Notes: generated from the sequence alone by a model not told the origin. Shown: positions 53,921-63,835, counted from the stretch's first letter. The stretch: 64,000 bases of DNA from Halopseudomonas yangmingensis (GCF_900114825.1 NZ_FOUI01000016.1:18354-82353); one strand, 5' to 3'. Program-made: numbers and translations.

Positions 53921-54565
53921 TCACAGGCGGTAGGCTGCCTTGGTCATTACCTTGGACATCAGCACCATGGCGTCCTTCACCGGTTGCGGGAAGACCGCGC
54001 CGCCGGCTTCAAGGGCCAGATTGCCATGCTCGATCTCGTCCTCGCGCATCTGCTCCAGAATCGCCCGGCTCTTGATGTCTTCCAGCGGCAGTTGCTGCAG
54101 GTGGTCGTCCAGATGGCGCTCCACCAGCTGTTCAGTGGCGGCGACAAACCCGAGACTGACCCGATCGCTTACCGCGCCAGCGGTGGCGCCAATCCCGTAG
54201 GACATGGCGAAGAACAACGGGTTGAGCAGGCTCGGACGGCTGTCCAGTTCGCGCAGACGCTCTTCGCACCAGGCAAGATGATCGATTTCCTCGGCGGCGG
54301 CCTGCTCCATCTGTTCACGCACTTCCGGCAGACTGGCGGTCAGTGCCTGACCCTGATACAGCGCCTGAGCGCATACCTCGCCGGTGTGGTTGATGCGCAT
54401 CAACCCGGCGATATGGCGTTTTTCCTCGTCATCCAGCGGCACATTCGGCAGGTGCGCAGCGGGAGACGGGCGTTGCGCCTGTGCCGCGCCGGGGATCAGG
54501 GTGCGCAGGGTCTGGTCGGCCTGACTCAGCAGGCGGTCCATAAAGCTGTAGTGGCGGCAGGTCAT
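53921..54565 (-). CDS. coq7: Demethoxyubiquinone hydroxylase Coq7
   Basis: 214-residue di-iron monooxygenase that hydroxylates the ubiquinone ring at C6 (UbiF function). Iron ligands are in [19 protein letters not shown] (E, with preceding conserved H), [13 protein letters not shown] (E-x-x-H), and [15 protein letters not shown] (E-x6-E-x-x-H). The opening [20 protein letters not shown] aligns with the Pseudomonas Coq7 N-terminus, which supports ATG 54565. The HIT gene lies 13 bases upstream on the same strand. Confidence 0.94.
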   Translation of the reverse strand: MTCRHYSFMDRLLSQADQTLRTLIPGAAQAQRPSPAAHLPNVPLDDEEKRHIAGLMRINHTGEVCAQALYQGQALTASLPEVREQMEQAAAEEIDHLAWCEERLRELDSRPSLLNPLFFAMSYGIGATAGAVSDRVSLGFVAATEQLVERHLDDHLQQLPLEDIKSRAILEQMREDEIEHGNLALEAGGAVFPQPVKDAMVLMSKVMTKAAYRL

Positions 54566-54578
54566 GGGGTGCTCCGGT

Positions 54579-54917
54579 TCAGCCCGGCGGCCAGCTCAGC
54601 TGGCGCTTGCCGAGTACGTGCAAATGGATGTGGTAGACCGTCTGGCCGCCGTGTTCGTTGCAGTTGAAGACGGTACGAAAACCCTGGTTGCAACCCTGTT
54701 CAACGGCCAGCTGCTGGCCGATAAACAGCATATGACCAAGCAGCGCGCGGTCGGCCTCGGTGACATCCTGCAGTGTCGCAATGTGTTTTTTCGGGATCAC
54801 CAAAAAATGCACCGGGGCCTGTGGGTTGATGTCATGGAAGGCCACCACCTGTTCATCTTCATAGAGCTTCTTCGCCGGGATCTTGCCCTCGACGATCTTG
54901 CAGAACAGACAATCCAC
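54579..54917 (-). CDS. HIT-family nucleotide-binding protein (HinT-like)
   Basis: 112-residue histidine-triad protein. It begins [20 protein letters not shown] and ends with the triad [18 protein letters not shown]. HinT-type members hydrolyse AMP-N phosphoramidates. A GTG start at 54917 with GAGG upstream gives family length; the longer frame to 55016 is rejected. It sits between coq7 and the divergent AAA ATPase gene, as in P. aeruginosa. Confidence 0.9.
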   Translation of the reverse strand: MDCLFCKIVEGKIPAKKLYEDEQVVAFHDINPQAPVHFLVIPKKHIATLQDVTEADRALLGHMLFIGQQLAVEQGCNQGFRTVFNCNEHGGQTVYHIHLHVLGKRQLSWPPG

Positions 54918-54998
54918 GTACGTTACCTCATCGCTTGTCGAAGTTCTGCAGTGTAACCTTGCTGACTGGATTTGGCATCTTGCAGGGAGTGGTTGGCG

Positions 54999-56480
54999 AT
55001 GAAGAACGATGTGCATGACCTTGGGGTGCTGCTTGACGCCCAGGCGCGGCTGATCGTCATCGAAAGCTGGGAGGAGCAGCGGGTGCTGGAAACGGTCGGT
55101 ATGCTGGCGGTACGCCGCAACCTGACCTGGTATACCTGGAACCTGATCGACGGTATGTCACGGCTGGGCTTCGGCAATGATCCCGAGCCGGCGAATCCGT
55201 CCGAGTGTGCTGCCGAACAGGCGTTGGCGCAATTGCGCCGCGATGCTCTGCCGGGGCTCTATGTGTTCTGCGATCTGCACCCCTTTCTTGATTCGCCAAG
55301 AGTGGTACGTCTGCTGAAAATGCTGGCGATGGACGAGGCTGAGCGTGCGCCTACGCTGATCCTGCTCAGTCACGAGTTCAAGCTGCCGGCGGAATTGAGC
55401 CGGCTGGCGGCGCGCCTGACGCTGAACATGCCGTCCACCGAACAGCTGCGCAACATAGTGCGTGAGGAAGCGGCGCGCTGGAGCGCACGCAACAACGGCC
55501 TGAAAGTGCGCACCGATAACCGTACGCTGGAGCAGGTGGTGCAGAACCTGCGGGGCCTCAGTCATGCCGAGGCACGGCGCCTGGCGCGCAACCTGATCGT
55601 GAATGACGGCGCCATCACCCAGGACGATCTGCCGCAGTTGAACAAGGCGCGTTTTGAGCTGTTGGGCATGCAGGGCGCCCTGAGTTTCGAGCAGGATACT
55701 GCGCGCTTTGCCGATGTTGGCGGCTTGCAGCAGTTCAAGCGCTGGCTTGGCGAGCGCCAGCAGGCCTTCCTCGATGATGGCCTGCGCGATGCGCCGCGCG
55801 GCGTGCTGCTGGCTGGCGTGCAGGGTTCCGGCAAGAGTCTGGCGGCACGGGCGGTGGCCGGATTGTGGGGGCTGCCTCTGCTGCGGCTGGATTTCGCCAC
55901 GCTGTATAACAAGTACATTGGCGAGACCGAGAAGAACCTGCGTCAGGCGCTGGAGCTGGCGGATGCCATGCAGCCCTGCGTGCTGTGGATCGACGAGATC
56001 GAAAAGGGGCTGGCTGAGGATGGCTCGGATACTGGTGTTTCGCGCCGTCTGCTTGGTACCCTGCTGACCTGGATGGCCGAACGTAAAAGCAGGGTATTCC
56101 TGGTGGCGACCGCCAACGAGGTGCAGCAGTTGCCGCCGGAGTTGATCCGCAAGGGCCGGCTTGACGAGATGTTCTTTGTCGATTTGCCGGACATAGGGGT
56201 GCGAGAGGAAATCCTGCGCATTCACCTGCGCCAGCGTGAGCTGGACCCGTCTCAGTTCGATCTGGCCGGTCTGGCGCAGGCTTGTCACGGATTTGCCGGT
56301 GCGGAAATCGAGCAGGCGGTCGTTTCGGCGATCTACAGTGCTTCGGCACGCCAGCAGGCGGTCAGCGATGCCCATCTGCAGGAGGCGATCAGCAGCACCT
56401 CGCCACTTTCAGTGGTTATGGCTGAGCGGTTGCAGGCCTTGCGTGACTGGGCTGCTGGTCGCGCGGTCATGGCCGATTGA
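54999..56480 (+). CDS. Ycf46-like AAA ATPase
   Basis: 493-residue ATPase. The N-terminal about 230 residues (ARLIVIESWEEQRVLETVGM, then VVRLLKMLAMDEAERAPTL) are a P-loop-like degenerate domain typical of the Ycf46 group. The AAA module follows with Walker A GVQGSGKSLAARAVAG (about 273), Walker B CVLWIDEIEKGL, and sensor 1 VFLVATANEVQQLPPELIRK. Function is unknown beyond remodelling. ATG 54999 has GGGAG upstream. The next feature is a 35-residue peptide gene. Confidence 0.85.
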   Translation: MKNDVHDLGVLLDAQARLIVIESWEEQRVLETVGMLAVRRNLTWYTWNLIDGMSRLGFGNDPEPANPSECAAEQALAQLRRDALPGLYVFCDLHPFLDSPRVVRLLKMLAMDEAERAPTLILLSHEFKLPAELSRLAARLTLNMPSTEQLRNIVREEAARWSARNNGLKVRTDNRTLEQVVQNLRGLSHAEARRLARNLIVNDGAITQDDLPQLNKARFELLGMQGALSFEQDTARFADVGGLQQFKRWLGERQQAFLDDGLRDAPRGVLLAGVQGSGKSLAARAVAGLWGLPLLRLDFATLYNKYIGETEKNLRQALELADAMQPCVLWIDEIEKGLAEDGSDTGVSRRLLGTLLTWMAERKSRVFLVATANEVQQLPPELIRKGRLDEMFFVDLPDIGVREEILRIHLRQRELDPSQFDLAGLAQACHGFAGAEIEQAVVSAIYSASARQQAVSDAHLQEAISSTSPLSVVMAERLQALRDWAAGRAVMAD

Positions 56481-56524
56481 ACGACGGGTCATCCACAGCG
56501 CATTACCGACCACAGGAGATTCAG

Positions 56525-56632
56525 ATGTCCGATCCACAGGAAACCCCGCCCGGCTTCGACAAGCCAACGCTATTTATCATTGCGCTAGCGCTGGTCTCGG
56601 TCAGTGTCTGGTACCTGTTCTTCAAGGGGTGA
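56525..56632 (+). CDS. 35-residue single-TM peptide
   Basis: Very short gene with a good ribosome site (AGGAG nine bases before ATG). The product has a polar start (SDPQETPPGFDKPT) and one TM helix (LFIIALALVSVSVWYLFF) ending in Lys-Gly. Such mini-membrane proteins are often unannotated. It is 44 bases after the AAA ATPase gene, probably in the same transcript, and convergent with hemJ. Function unknown. Confidence 0.65.
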   Translation: MSDPQETPPGFDKPTLFIIALALVSVSVWYLFFKG

Positions 56633-56644
56633 TAGCCTGGCGTC

Positions 56645-57067
56645 TCAGAACGGCTTGACCACTACCAGAATGACCACGGCGATCAGCACCAGTACCGGCG
56701 CCTCGTTGAACCAGCGATAGAACACATGGCCGCGGGTGTTGCGGTCATTGGCGAACAGGCGCAGGTAGTGGCCACAGACAAAGTGATAGCCAATCAGCGC
56801 TACCACCAGTGTCAGCTTGGCGTGCATCCAGCCCTGCGACATCCAGAACGGCATTTGCTGCAGCATCCACAGTCCCAGGCCGACAGCGACTACCATCGAG
56901 GGCGTCATGATGCCACGGTAGAGTTTGCGCTCCATGATCTTGAAACGCTCCTGACTGACCCTGTCCTCACTCATGGCGTGATAGACGAACAGCCGTGGCA
57001 GATAAAACAGCGCGGCGAACCAGGTCACCACGGCAATGATATGAAAGGCCTTGATCCACAGATACAC
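56645..57067 (-). CDS. hemJ: HemJ-type protoporphyrinogen oxidase
   Basis: 140-residue membrane protein with four TM helices, beginning YLWIKAFHIIAVVTWFAALF and LPRLFVYHAMSEDRVSQERF, which holds the conserved His and charged loop. It also has MERKLYRGIMTPSMVVAVGL, WMHAKLTLVVALIGYHFVCG and FRWFNEAP-like YRWFNEAPVLVLI. It oxidises protoporphyrinogen IX in haem synthesis. The GTG at 57067 with GGAG upstream gives the family length; the frame runs open to 57160. Divergent from argC. Confidence 0.9.
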   Translation of the reverse strand: MYLWIKAFHIIAVVTWFAALFYLPRLFVYHAMSEDRVSQERFKIMERKLYRGIMTPSMVVAVGLGLWMLQQMPFWMSQGWMHAKLTLVVALIGYHFVCGHYLRLFANDRNTRGHVFYRWFNEAPVLVLIAVVILVVVKPF

Positions 57068-57201
57068 GCTGAACTCCGTTGAATGCTGGAGGTCGATGGG
57101 CTGGGCTGGCAATATAGCCCGATTGGCGCCGGCTTGCCGGCTGCAGCAGTTTAACCGCAATCAACAGATTGCAGACAGCTCATCCTGATCGGGAAGGTTG
57201 C

Positions 57202-58236
57202 ATGATCAAAATCGGCATCGTAGGTGGCACCGGCTATACCGGTGTCGAATTGCTCCGCCTGCTGGCGCGGCATCCGCAGGCTCGGGTGGAGGTGATCACC
57301 TCCCGCTCGGAAGAGGGGGTGCGGGTGGCGGATATGTATCCCAACCTGCGCGGGCACTACCGCGACCTGGCTTTCAGCGTGCCGGATGTGCAGGCGCTTG
57401 GCGCCTGCGATGTGGTGTTCTTCGCTACCCCGCATGGCGTGGCCCATTCGATGGCCGCCGAGCTGCTGGCGACCGGCACCCGCATCATCGACCTGTCCGC
57501 TGATTTCCGGCTGCAGGATGCCGAGGAGTGGGCGCGCTGGTACGGCCAGCCACATGGTGCTCCGCAGTTGCTGGATCAGGCGGTTTACGGGCTGCCCGAG
57601 GTCAATCGTGAGGCAATTCGAAACGCCCGGTTGATTGCCGTGCCCGGCTGCTATCCAACCGCCACCCAGCTGGGCTTGTTGCCATTGCTGGAGCAGGGGC
57701 TGGCTGATCCGTCGCGGATCATTGCCGACTGCAAGTCCGGTGTCAGTGGCGCCGGTCGTGGCGCCAGTGTCGGCTCGCTGCTCTGCGAAGCCTCGGAAAG
57801 CATGAAGGCCTATGCGGTGGCTGGTCACCGGCACTTGCCGGAGATTCGCCAGGGCCTGCAGCGCGCTGCCGGGCAGGCGGTGGGGCTGACTTTTGTGCCG
57901 CACCTGACGCCGATGATTCGCGGCATCCATGCGACCCTGTATGCGACCGTTGCCGATCATTCGGTGGACCTGCAGACGCTGTTCGAAGCGCGCTATGCCG
58001 ATGAACCCTTTGTCGATGTATTGCCGGCTGGCAGCCATCCGGAAACCCGCAGCGTCAAGGGTGCCAACCTCTGCCGCATTGCTGTTCACCGCCCGCAGGG
58101 CGGAGATCTGGTGGTGGTGCTCTCGGTGATTGACAATCTGGTCAAGGGAGCTTCCGGCCAAGCCGTGCAGTGCATGAACATCGCGCTGGGCCTGGAGGAA
58201 ACTGCCGGCCTCGATTTTCCTGCGTTGATGCCCTGA
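57202..58236 (+). CDS. argC: N-acetyl-gamma-glutamyl-phosphate reductase
   Basis: 344-residue NADPH-dependent reductase of arginine synthesis. Cofactor start [20 protein letters not shown], catalytic Cys in [18 protein letters not shown], and His in [11 protein letters not shown] 57202 follows GGGAAGG; the upstream frame to 57169 is excluded. The next gene overlaps its stop by three bases (TGATG), so they are coupled. Confidence 0.96.
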   Translation: MIKIGIVGGTGYTGVELLRLLARHPQARVEVITSRSEEGVRVADMYPNLRGHYRDLAFSVPDVQALGACDVVFFATPHGVAHSMAAELLATGTRIIDLSADFRLQDAEEWARWYGQPHGAPQLLDQAVYGLPEVNREAIRNARLIAVPGCYPTATQLGLLPLLEQGLADPSRIIADCKSGVSGAGRGASVGSLLCEASESMKAYAVAGHRHLPEIRQGLQRAAGQAVGLTFVPHLTPMIRGIHATLYATVADHSVDLQTLFEARYADEPFVDVLPAGSHPETRSVKGANLCRIAVHRPQGGDLVVVLSVIDNLVKGASGQAVQCMNIALGLEETAGLDFPALMP

Positions 58237-58979
58237 TGACCAGTGCCCGCCGCAAGGTAGGCGAGCGTCGGGCGTCAGGGCGCCAGACCCGCTATCTGTT
58301 GCTGCTGGTGGTGCTGTTGACGGCGGCAGGTTGGATCTATAGCGCTCGTCAGCAAGCGCTTCAGGGTCAGCAGTTACAGCAGCTTGTGCAGGACAACCGT
58401 CTGCAGGTTGAAGAAATTGAACAGTTGCAGCAGCGTTTGCGTCGTCTGCGCATCGAGCTGCTGCTGGCTGAGCAGGCGGCGGATGAGCAGCGTGACATGG
58501 TTCAGGATCTGGAGCAGCAGTTGTTCCATCAACAGCAGACGCTGGCACGCTACCAGAGTGCCTTGCGTCCGGATGCAGTGAAGCCTGGCTTGCGAATACA
58601 GGCTTTTGAGCAGCAATCCGGGGTCGAGCCGGGCAGTTTCCGTTTCCGGATCATGCTCAGTCGGGTTGGCACTGAAGATGACAGCATTTCAGGCAAGGTA
58701 CAGTTGCTGGTAGAGGGGCTGCAGAACGGCAAGCCTGCAACCCTTCAGCTACCAGACAAGGTTGATGCGGCTGGTGATGGCTGGGCTTTCGAGTTTCGTT
58801 ATTTTCAGGTATTGCCTGACGAAGGCAGTAAGGCAAAGCTGCGAATGCCGGAAGGTTTTGAGCCTGTGCGCGTTCTGGTGCGAGCGCGCACCCAGACGGG
58901 CCATCTGGTTGAGCGCAGTTTTGACTGGCGAGCGCCAGCGAGTGCCGAGTCGGGAGGCACATCCTCGGAAACACCCTAA
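58236..58979 (+). CDS. DUF6776-type coiled-coil membrane protein
   Basis: 247-residue protein with a cytoplasmic basic start, one TM helix (about 20-36, YLLLLVVLLTAAGWIYSA), a long coiled coil (about 40-110), and a beta-rich periplasmic part (about 125-235) ending in a polar tail. It matches the uncharacterised DUF6776 family found beside argC and erpA in Pseudomonas. Its start overlaps the argC stop. Function unknown; a cell-envelope role is inference from topology. Confidence 0.7.
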   Translation: MTSARRKVGERRASGRQTRYLLLLVVLLTAAGWIYSARQQALQGQQLQQLVQDNRLQVEEIEQLQQRLRRLRIELLLAEQAADEQRDMVQDLEQQLFHQQQTLARYQSALRPDAVKPGLRIQAFEQQSGVEPGSFRFRIMLSRVGTEDDSISGKVQLLVEGLQNGKPATLQLPDKVDAAGDGWAFEFRYFQVLPDEGSKAKLRMPEGFEPVRVLVRARTQTGHLVERSFDWRAPASAESGGTSSETP

Positions 58980-59064
58980 TAGTTGACCAAAAGAGTCGGA
59001 AAAAAGATAATGCGCGTCCGGCAGCACATGCCATGTGACCGGACAAGCTATTGAGGAATCCTGC

Positions 59065-59418
59065 ATGTCGACTGTTGAAACCTTCACGCCAAGCGCCCTG
59101 CTTTTCGCTGACAAGGCCGTAGGTAAGGTGCGTGAACTGATCGAGGAAGAAGGCAACGAGCGGCTGTCTCTGCGGGTATTCGTTACTGGCGGAGGCTGTT
59201 CAGGTTTTCAGTACGGCTTCACCTTTGATGACGAGATGGCCGATGACGATACCGTGGTCGAGCGTGACGGTGTGCGTTTGCTGGTTGACCCTATGAGCTT
59301 TCAATACCTGGCCGGCTCCGAGGTGGATTACGAGGAGGGGTTGGAAGGCTCCCGCTTTGTTATTCGCAACCCCAATGCGTCGACCACCTGCGGTTGCGGT
59401 TCCTCTTTCTCGATTTAA
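59065..59418 (+). CDS. erpA: Iron-sulfur cluster carrier ErpA
   Basis: 117-residue A-type carrier that delivers Fe-S clusters to target enzymes. Three ligand Cys: [20 protein letters not shown] and the C-terminal [15 protein letters not shown] 59065 matches family length; earlier in-frame starts lack support. Its stop is six bases from the convergent anmK stop. Confidence 0.95.
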   Translation: MSTVETFTPSALLFADKAVGKVRELIEEEGNERLSLRVFVTGGGCSGFQYGFTFDDEMADDDTVVERDGVRLLVDPMSFQYLAGSEVDYEEGLEGSRFVIRNPNASTTCGCGSSFSI

Positions 59419-59424
59419 GCCCCG

Positions 59425-60537
59425 TTAGCCCGGATAGAGCGCCCCGAGTATTCGGCTGCCCCGTGCGCCCGTGACTTCGGGGAGATTGCCCGGCAGTCGC
59501 TGGCTGAATCGCCAGGCCAGCCAGGCAAACGCCATGGCTTCCATCCAGTCTGGATCAATTCCCAGTGCAGCGCTGCTACTGACCGATGCCTCTGGCAGAA
59601 GTGCCTGCAAGCGGGTGCGTAGCCGACGGTTGTGGGTGCCGCCGCCACACAGGTACACCGGTTGCCGTTGCAGGCCGGTTTGATGCACGGCGTTTGCGAT
59701 GGTGCGAGCGCTAAGCTCCAGCAGCGTGGCCTGAACATCCACAGCAGCGATGCCGCTACCGTGTTCTGCAAGCTGGCGGTGCAGCCATAAGCTGTTGAAG
59801 TATTCGCGCCCGGTGCTGCGTGGCCCGCTCAGTGAAAAATACGGATCCGCCAGCATGCTGTTGAGTAGTGGCTGGTTGACGTGTCCGCTGGCGGCCCACT
59901 GGCCGTCCCGGTCAAACGGAATGCCCTGATGCTGTTGTATCCACGCATCCAGCAATATATTGCCGGGGCCGCAATCAAAACCCTCAACCGCAAAGCCGGG
60001 ACGAAGACAGGTCAGGTTGGCAAAGCCGCCTATATTCACCAGGCAGATTGGCTGCAGAGGATCGCTCAAGGCCCACTGATGAAAGGCCGGCACCAACGGA
60101 GCACCTTGACCGCCTGCCGCCAGGTCGCGGCTACGGAAGTCGCTGACCACATCAATGCCGGTCAGCTCGGCGAGCAGGGCAGGTGCGCCGATTTGCAGGC
60201 TGAAGCCAAGATCCGGGTGGTGTCGAACGGTCTGGCCGTGGCTGCCAATGCTGCTAACACGGCTTCCATCGATGCCCAGCTGCTGCAACACCTGCCGTAT
60301 GCCGTCTGCCACTAAGCGTGCCCATTCCATGCCTGCCAGTGCGCTGCGCCGGAGTTCATCATCACCCGGACTGCACAGGGCTAGCAGTTGTTCGCGCAGG
60401 CGGGCATCCATCGGAATATACAGAGCCCCGAGCAGGCGGACCTGTCGGGGCTCGGAGAAACTGCACACCGCTATGTCGATACCGTCGAGGCTGGTCCCCG
60501 ACATTATGCCGATGTGCAGCTGTTCAGCAGGTTGCAT
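59425..60537 (-). CDS. anmK: Anhydro-N-acetylmuramic acid kinase
   Basis: 370-residue sugar kinase converting 1,6-anhydroMurNAc to MurNAc-6-phosphate in cell-wall recycling. ATP site IGIMSGTSLDGIDIAVCSF at the start; GSHGQTVRHHP, VNIGGFANLTCL and FDCGPGNILLDAWIQ follow; C-terminal YLCGGGTHNRRL. It shares one base with the mepM stop and is in one transcript with it. Confidence 0.94.
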   Translation of the reverse strand: MQPAEQLHIGIMSGTSLDGIDIAVCSFSEPRQVRLLGALYIPMDARLREQLLALCSPGDDELRRSALAGMEWARLVADGIRQVLQQLGIDGSRVSSIGSHGQTVRHHPDLGFSLQIGAPALLAELTGIDVVSDFRSRDLAAGGQGAPLVPAFHQWALSDPLQPICLVNIGGFANLTCLRPGFAVEGFDCGPGNILLDAWIQQHQGIPFDRDGQWAASGHVNQPLLNSMLADPYFSLSGPRSTGREYFNSLWLHRQLAEHGSGIAAVDVQATLLELSARTIANAVHQTGLQRQPVYLCGGGTHNRRLRTRLQALLPEASVSSSAALGIDPDWMEAMAFAWLAWRFSQRLPGNLPEVTGARGSRILGALYPG

Positions 60538-61982
60538 TACTGGTCAAGCATGGCCAGTTGGGTGCTGCGCTGGGAGTCCATGCTGGCGACCAGACGATTG
60601 CTCAAAGCCATAAAGGCAGTTTTTTCGTTGGCCGGAATCGGATCGGAAGCAGGTAGTTTGACGCCAAGCGGGTCAACATGCTTGCCATTGACCAGAAATT
60701 CATAGTGCAGGTGTGGCCCTGTTGCCAACCCGGTCATGCCGACATACCCAATCACTTGACCCTGACGCACTTGAGTGCCGTTGCTGATACCTTTTGCGTA
60801 ACGACTCATGTGGGCGTACAGCGTCTGATATTGACGGCCATGCGAAACGACCACGGTATTGCCGTAACCGCCCTTGCGGCCTACATGGACTACCCTTCCA
60901 TCGCCCGTAGCCATGATTGGCGTGCCCGTCGGCGCAGCATAGTCGACGCCGTTATGGGCGCGGATCTTGTTCAGTACCGGATGGCGGCGATTGGGATTGA
61001 AGCGCGAGCTGATGCGCGCGAACTCGACAGGCGTGCGGATAAAGGCTTTTCGCATGCTTTCACCGTCAGCCCGGTAATAGCTGGCCACACCGCTTTTATC
61101 GGTGTAGCGGATGGCCGTATAGGTTTTACCGCGATTGGTAAAGCGGGCAGCCATGATCGGGTTGGTGCCTACGCGTTGTCCGTCAACCAGTTTTTCCTCG
61201 AACATAAGCTCGAAGCTGTCGCCCTCACGAATCTGCCGGGCAAAGTCGATGTCATAGCCAAAGATGTTGGCCAGCTCGATCACCATGCCATAGCTGATGC
61301 CCGCCTCGGCACCTGCAGCAGACAGGGAGCTGCTGATTGATCCGTAGGCGTAACGTGTCTGCACTTCCGGTTCGATAACATCCTTGCTGAAGGCGTAGGT
61401 CTCAGCCTGACGATCAAGGCGAATGCTTTCAAGCTGGCTGACCTGCGTGCGGATCGCCAGTAGATCGCCGGATGGATCCAGCTTGAACTCAAGCACTTGT
61501 CCGACATTCAGGCGCGTAAAGCGTCGCGCCTCCTTGCTGCTGTTAATCACGGCATGCAAGGTGCTGGCAGACAGGCCGAGCTGGTTGAACAACACAGAGA
61601 GTGTGTTGCCACTGGCAACGGTGAGACTGATCCATTCTGCTGCCGGCGTACTGGCCTCAGACTCATTTGACGTGGTCAGTGCGTCAGCATTATCGCCAGC
61701 TGCAGTGTACGTATCCAGGGTTTCGTCACTATGGGCTGGATGTAAATCAAGCGCGGCAGATGTGACTACTTCGCCAATAACTGCATCCAATTCATGCTCC
61801 AGACTTGAGCTGGTAGCGGCCGGGCTGGCCTGCTGCAGATCTAGTTGCACGAAGGTTTTGTGGGCTTCAACGTCTGAGCTGGGGATTGCCAGCAAGAAGA
61901 AACTCAGCGCTGCGGCTATGCCGCTTGCCGCTACCAGATGACTTTTCGGGTAACGAGGCATCTTTGTCGGTGTCTGACTCAT
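60537..61982 (-). CDS. mepM: M23 murein endopeptidase (MepM/YebA type)
   Basis: 481-residue periplasmic cell-wall hydrolase. N-terminal TM/signal anchor (about 15-35), a Ser/Ala-rich linker, an OapA/LysM-like domain (about 112-200, SLTVASGNTLSVLFNQLGLS), and a C-terminal M23 domain. Zn ligands are in HNGVDYAAPTGTPI (H, D) and GPHLHYEFLVNG (H-x-H). It cleaves peptide cross-links for wall growth. ATG 61982 has AAGGAG upstream; the frame to 62138 is excluded. It is divergent from tyrS (250-base gap holding their promoters). Confidence 0.92.
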   Translation of the reverse strand: MSQTPTKMPRYPKSHLVAASGIAAALSFFLLAIPSSDVEAHKTFVQLDLQQASPAATSSSLEHELDAVIGEVVTSAALDLHPAHSDETLDTYTAAGDNADALTTSNESEASTPAAEWISLTVASGNTLSVLFNQLGLSASTLHAVINSSKEARRFTRLNVGQVLEFKLDPSGDLLAIRTQVSQLESIRLDRQAETYAFSKDVIEPEVQTRYAYGSISSSLSAAGAEAGISYGMVIELANIFGYDIDFARQIREGDSFELMFEEKLVDGQRVGTNPIMAARFTNRGKTYTAIRYTDKSGVASYYRADGESMRKAFIRTPVEFARISSRFNPNRRHPVLNKIRAHNGVDYAAPTGTPIMATGDGRVVHVGRKGGYGNTVVVSHGRQYQTLYAHMSRYAKGISNGTQVRQGQVIGYVGMTGLATGPHLHYEFLVNGKHVDPLGVKLPASDPIPANEKTAFMALSNRLVASMDSQRSTQLAMLDQ

Positions 61983-62232
61983 AAGCGCTCCTTCAGGTTT
62001 TTTTGATAAATGAACTAACTCGTTAAAATATAACCGAAACCAGATGCGGGCAACCCTTGATTCAGGTTGCTCGTCGGTTTTTTGCGCCTGTGCACATTTT
62101 GCGCAGGCACCGGGCACAAACTTGTAATCCGACGTCAATGATGTATGTTTGGTTCCCTTTTTTCCTTGGCGCAGGGCAAATTTGCTCTCGAAAGCCGCGG
62201 GTTACCCAAGTCAGAAATAGGTACAAGCTGTC

Positions 62233-63432
62233 ATGAAGCCGGTTGAAGAGCAGTTGGCGCTGATCAGGCGCGGAGCGGAAGAAATCCTTGTCGAGAGCGA
62301 GCTGAAGACCAAGCTGGAGCGTGGCACGCCGCTGCGGATTAAGGCTGGCTTTGACCCGACCGCCCCGGATCTGCATCTCGGGCATACCGTGCTGATCAAC
62401 AAGCTACGCCAGTTCCAGGAGCTGGGGCATCAGGTGCTGTTCCTTATAGGCGATTTTACCGGAATGATCGGCGATCCGTCCGGCAAAAATGTGACGCGCC
62501 AGCCGCTGACCCGTGAACAGGTACTGGTGAATGCCGAAACCTACAAGGCGCAGGTATTCAAAATTCTTGATCCGGCGAAAACCGAGGTGCTGTTCAACTC
62601 GACCTGGATGGACCGCATGACGTCGGCTGACATGATTCAGCTGGCGGGCAAGTACACGGTAGCGCGCATGCTTGAGCGTGATGACTTTGACAAGCGCTAT
62701 AAAGGCGGCCAGTCAATTGCCATCCATGAGTTCCTTTATCCACTGGTGCAGGGTTATGACTCGGTAGCCATGCAGGCGGACGTTGAGCTGGGCGGTACCG
62801 ATCAGAAATTCAATCTGCTGATGGGACGCGAGTTGCAGCGCCAGTATGGCCAGGAGCCACAGGTGATTCTTACCATGCCGCTGCTGGTGGGGCTGGATGG
62901 CGAGAAGAAGATGTCCAAGTCGCTGGGCAACTATATTGGTATCGAGGATCGCCCTGGCGAGATGTATAACAAGATAGTGTCCATGCCGGACAGTCTGATG
63001 TGGCGTTATTTCGAGTTGCTGTCTTTCCGTGCCATGGACGAGATTGAGCAGTTCCGTGCCGATGTGGAGGCTGGCGCCAATCCGCGTGACATCAAGATCA
63101 AGCTCGCCGAAGAGCTGGTGGCGCGTTTCCATGGCGAGGAAGCGGCGGCCAGTGCCCACAAGTCTGCTGGCAACCGTTTGCAGGATGGCGAGCTGCCTGA
63201 TGATTTGCCTGAAGTCGAACTGCAGGCCGATGCTGATTTGCCGGTTTCGGCGGTACTCAATCGGGCCGGCATGGCGAAGAATGCCGCTGCCGCGCGTGAT
63301 TTGCTTGAGGCGGGTTCGGTCAAGGTGGATGGGCAGGTTGTCAGTAAGGACTTCGTCTTTGTGCTTGGCTGCGAGCATGTATGCCAGGCAGGCAAGAAGA
63401 AGTTTGCACGGATTCGGCTGAAAAACGCTTGA
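62233..63432 (+). CDS. tyrS: Tyrosyl-tRNA synthetase (TyrZ type)
   Basis: 399-residue class I synthetase. HIGH motif as [11 protein letters not shown] (about residue 48), KMSKS loop in [12 protein letters not shown] (about 230), and a C-terminal S4 RNA-binding domain ([28 protein letters not shown]). The length and sequence style fit the TyrZ-like group. Its stop codon lies inside the -35 hexamer of the first rRNA promoter. Confidence 0.95.
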   Translation: MKPVEEQLALIRRGAEEILVESELKTKLERGTPLRIKAGFDPTAPDLHLGHTVLINKLRQFQELGHQVLFLIGDFTGMIGDPSGKNVTRQPLTREQVLVNAETYKAQVFKILDPAKTEVLFNSTWMDRMTSADMIQLAGKYTVARMLERDDFDKRYKGGQSIAIHEFLYPLVQGYDSVAMQADVELGGTDQKFNLLMGRELQRQYGQEPQVILTMPLLVGLDGEKKMSKSLGNYIGIEDRPGEMYNKIVSMPDSLMWRYFELLSFRAMDEIEQFRADVEAGANPRDIKIKLAEELVARFHGEEAAASAHKSAGNRLQDGELPDDLPEVELQADADLPVSAVLNRAGMAKNAAAARDLLEAGSVKVDGQVVSKDFVFVLGCEHVCQAGKKKFARIRLKNA

Positions 63433-63456
63433 CGCAGAATTTGAGGTGCCTATAAT
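63429..63456 (+). promoter_or_regulatory. rRNA promoter P1
   Basis: -35 TTGACG (63429-63434) and -10 TATAAT (63451-63456), 16-bp spacer, followed by GCGCC discriminator. The -35 overlaps the tyrS stop codon. Confidence 0.75.
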
Positions 63457-63534
63457 GCGCCTCTCGCTGATCGGGACGTCTTGTTAAAGCGCTTTAGAAT
63501 CAATGGCTTGCAAATCTTTTTTAGATTTAAGCAG

Positions 63535-63562
63535 TTGACGGATCAGCGGAGTGGTGTAGAAT
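63535..63562 (+). promoter_or_regulatory. rRNA promoter P2
   Basis: -35 TTGACG (63535-63540) and -10 TAGAAT (63557-63562), 16-bp spacer, GCGCC discriminator. An AT-rich stretch (63511-63530) upstream could be an UP element, and a perfect 12-base palindrome (63485-63496) lies before that. Confidence 0.75.
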
Positions 63563-63639
63563 GCGCCGCTCACTGGGGAGGGTGATATGCTCTCCAGGTG
63601 CTTGGATCGGCGGTGTTGATCAAAGCGCAAAACGAGGTG

Positions 63640-63667
63640 TTGACAGCGGTTAAAACTGCTGTAGAAT
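63640..63667 (+). promoter_or_regulatory. rRNA promoter P3
   Basis: -35 TTGACA (63640-63645) and -10 TAGAAT (63662-63667), 16-bp spacer, GCGCC discriminator. Confidence 0.78.
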
Positions 63668-63760
63668 GCGCCTCCCTGACACGCTAAAGGCCTTGAGCCA
63701 GGCGGGTTGGACAAGCGGTTTCGAGGGTGTGTAAGTTACCGGATTCTCGAAAATAAACGC

Positions 63761-63788
63761 TTGACAGGATGTAAGGCTGGCGTAAAAT
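63761..63788 (+). promoter_or_regulatory. rRNA promoter P4
   Basis: -35 TTGACA (63761-63766) and -10 TAAAAT (63783-63788), 16-bp spacer, GCGCG discriminator. Closest promoter to the 16S gene. Confidence 0.78.
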
Positions 63789-63823
63789 GCGCGGCCTGGT
63801 TCAGCCAAAGCGCTAACCGAATC

Positions 63824-63835
63824 GCTCTTTAACAA
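63824..63835 (+). promoter_or_regulatory. rRNA leader boxA
   Basis: GCTCTTTAACAA in the leader, identical to the core of the bacterial rRNA boxA antitermination site where NusB/S10 bind. It lies about 150 bases before the 16S start. Confidence 0.85.

Noticed and set aside
63484..63835. Minus-strand ORFs in the rRNA leader
   Set aside because: They are translations of the repeated promoter sequences; no ribosome sites and the region is explained by promoters and boxA.
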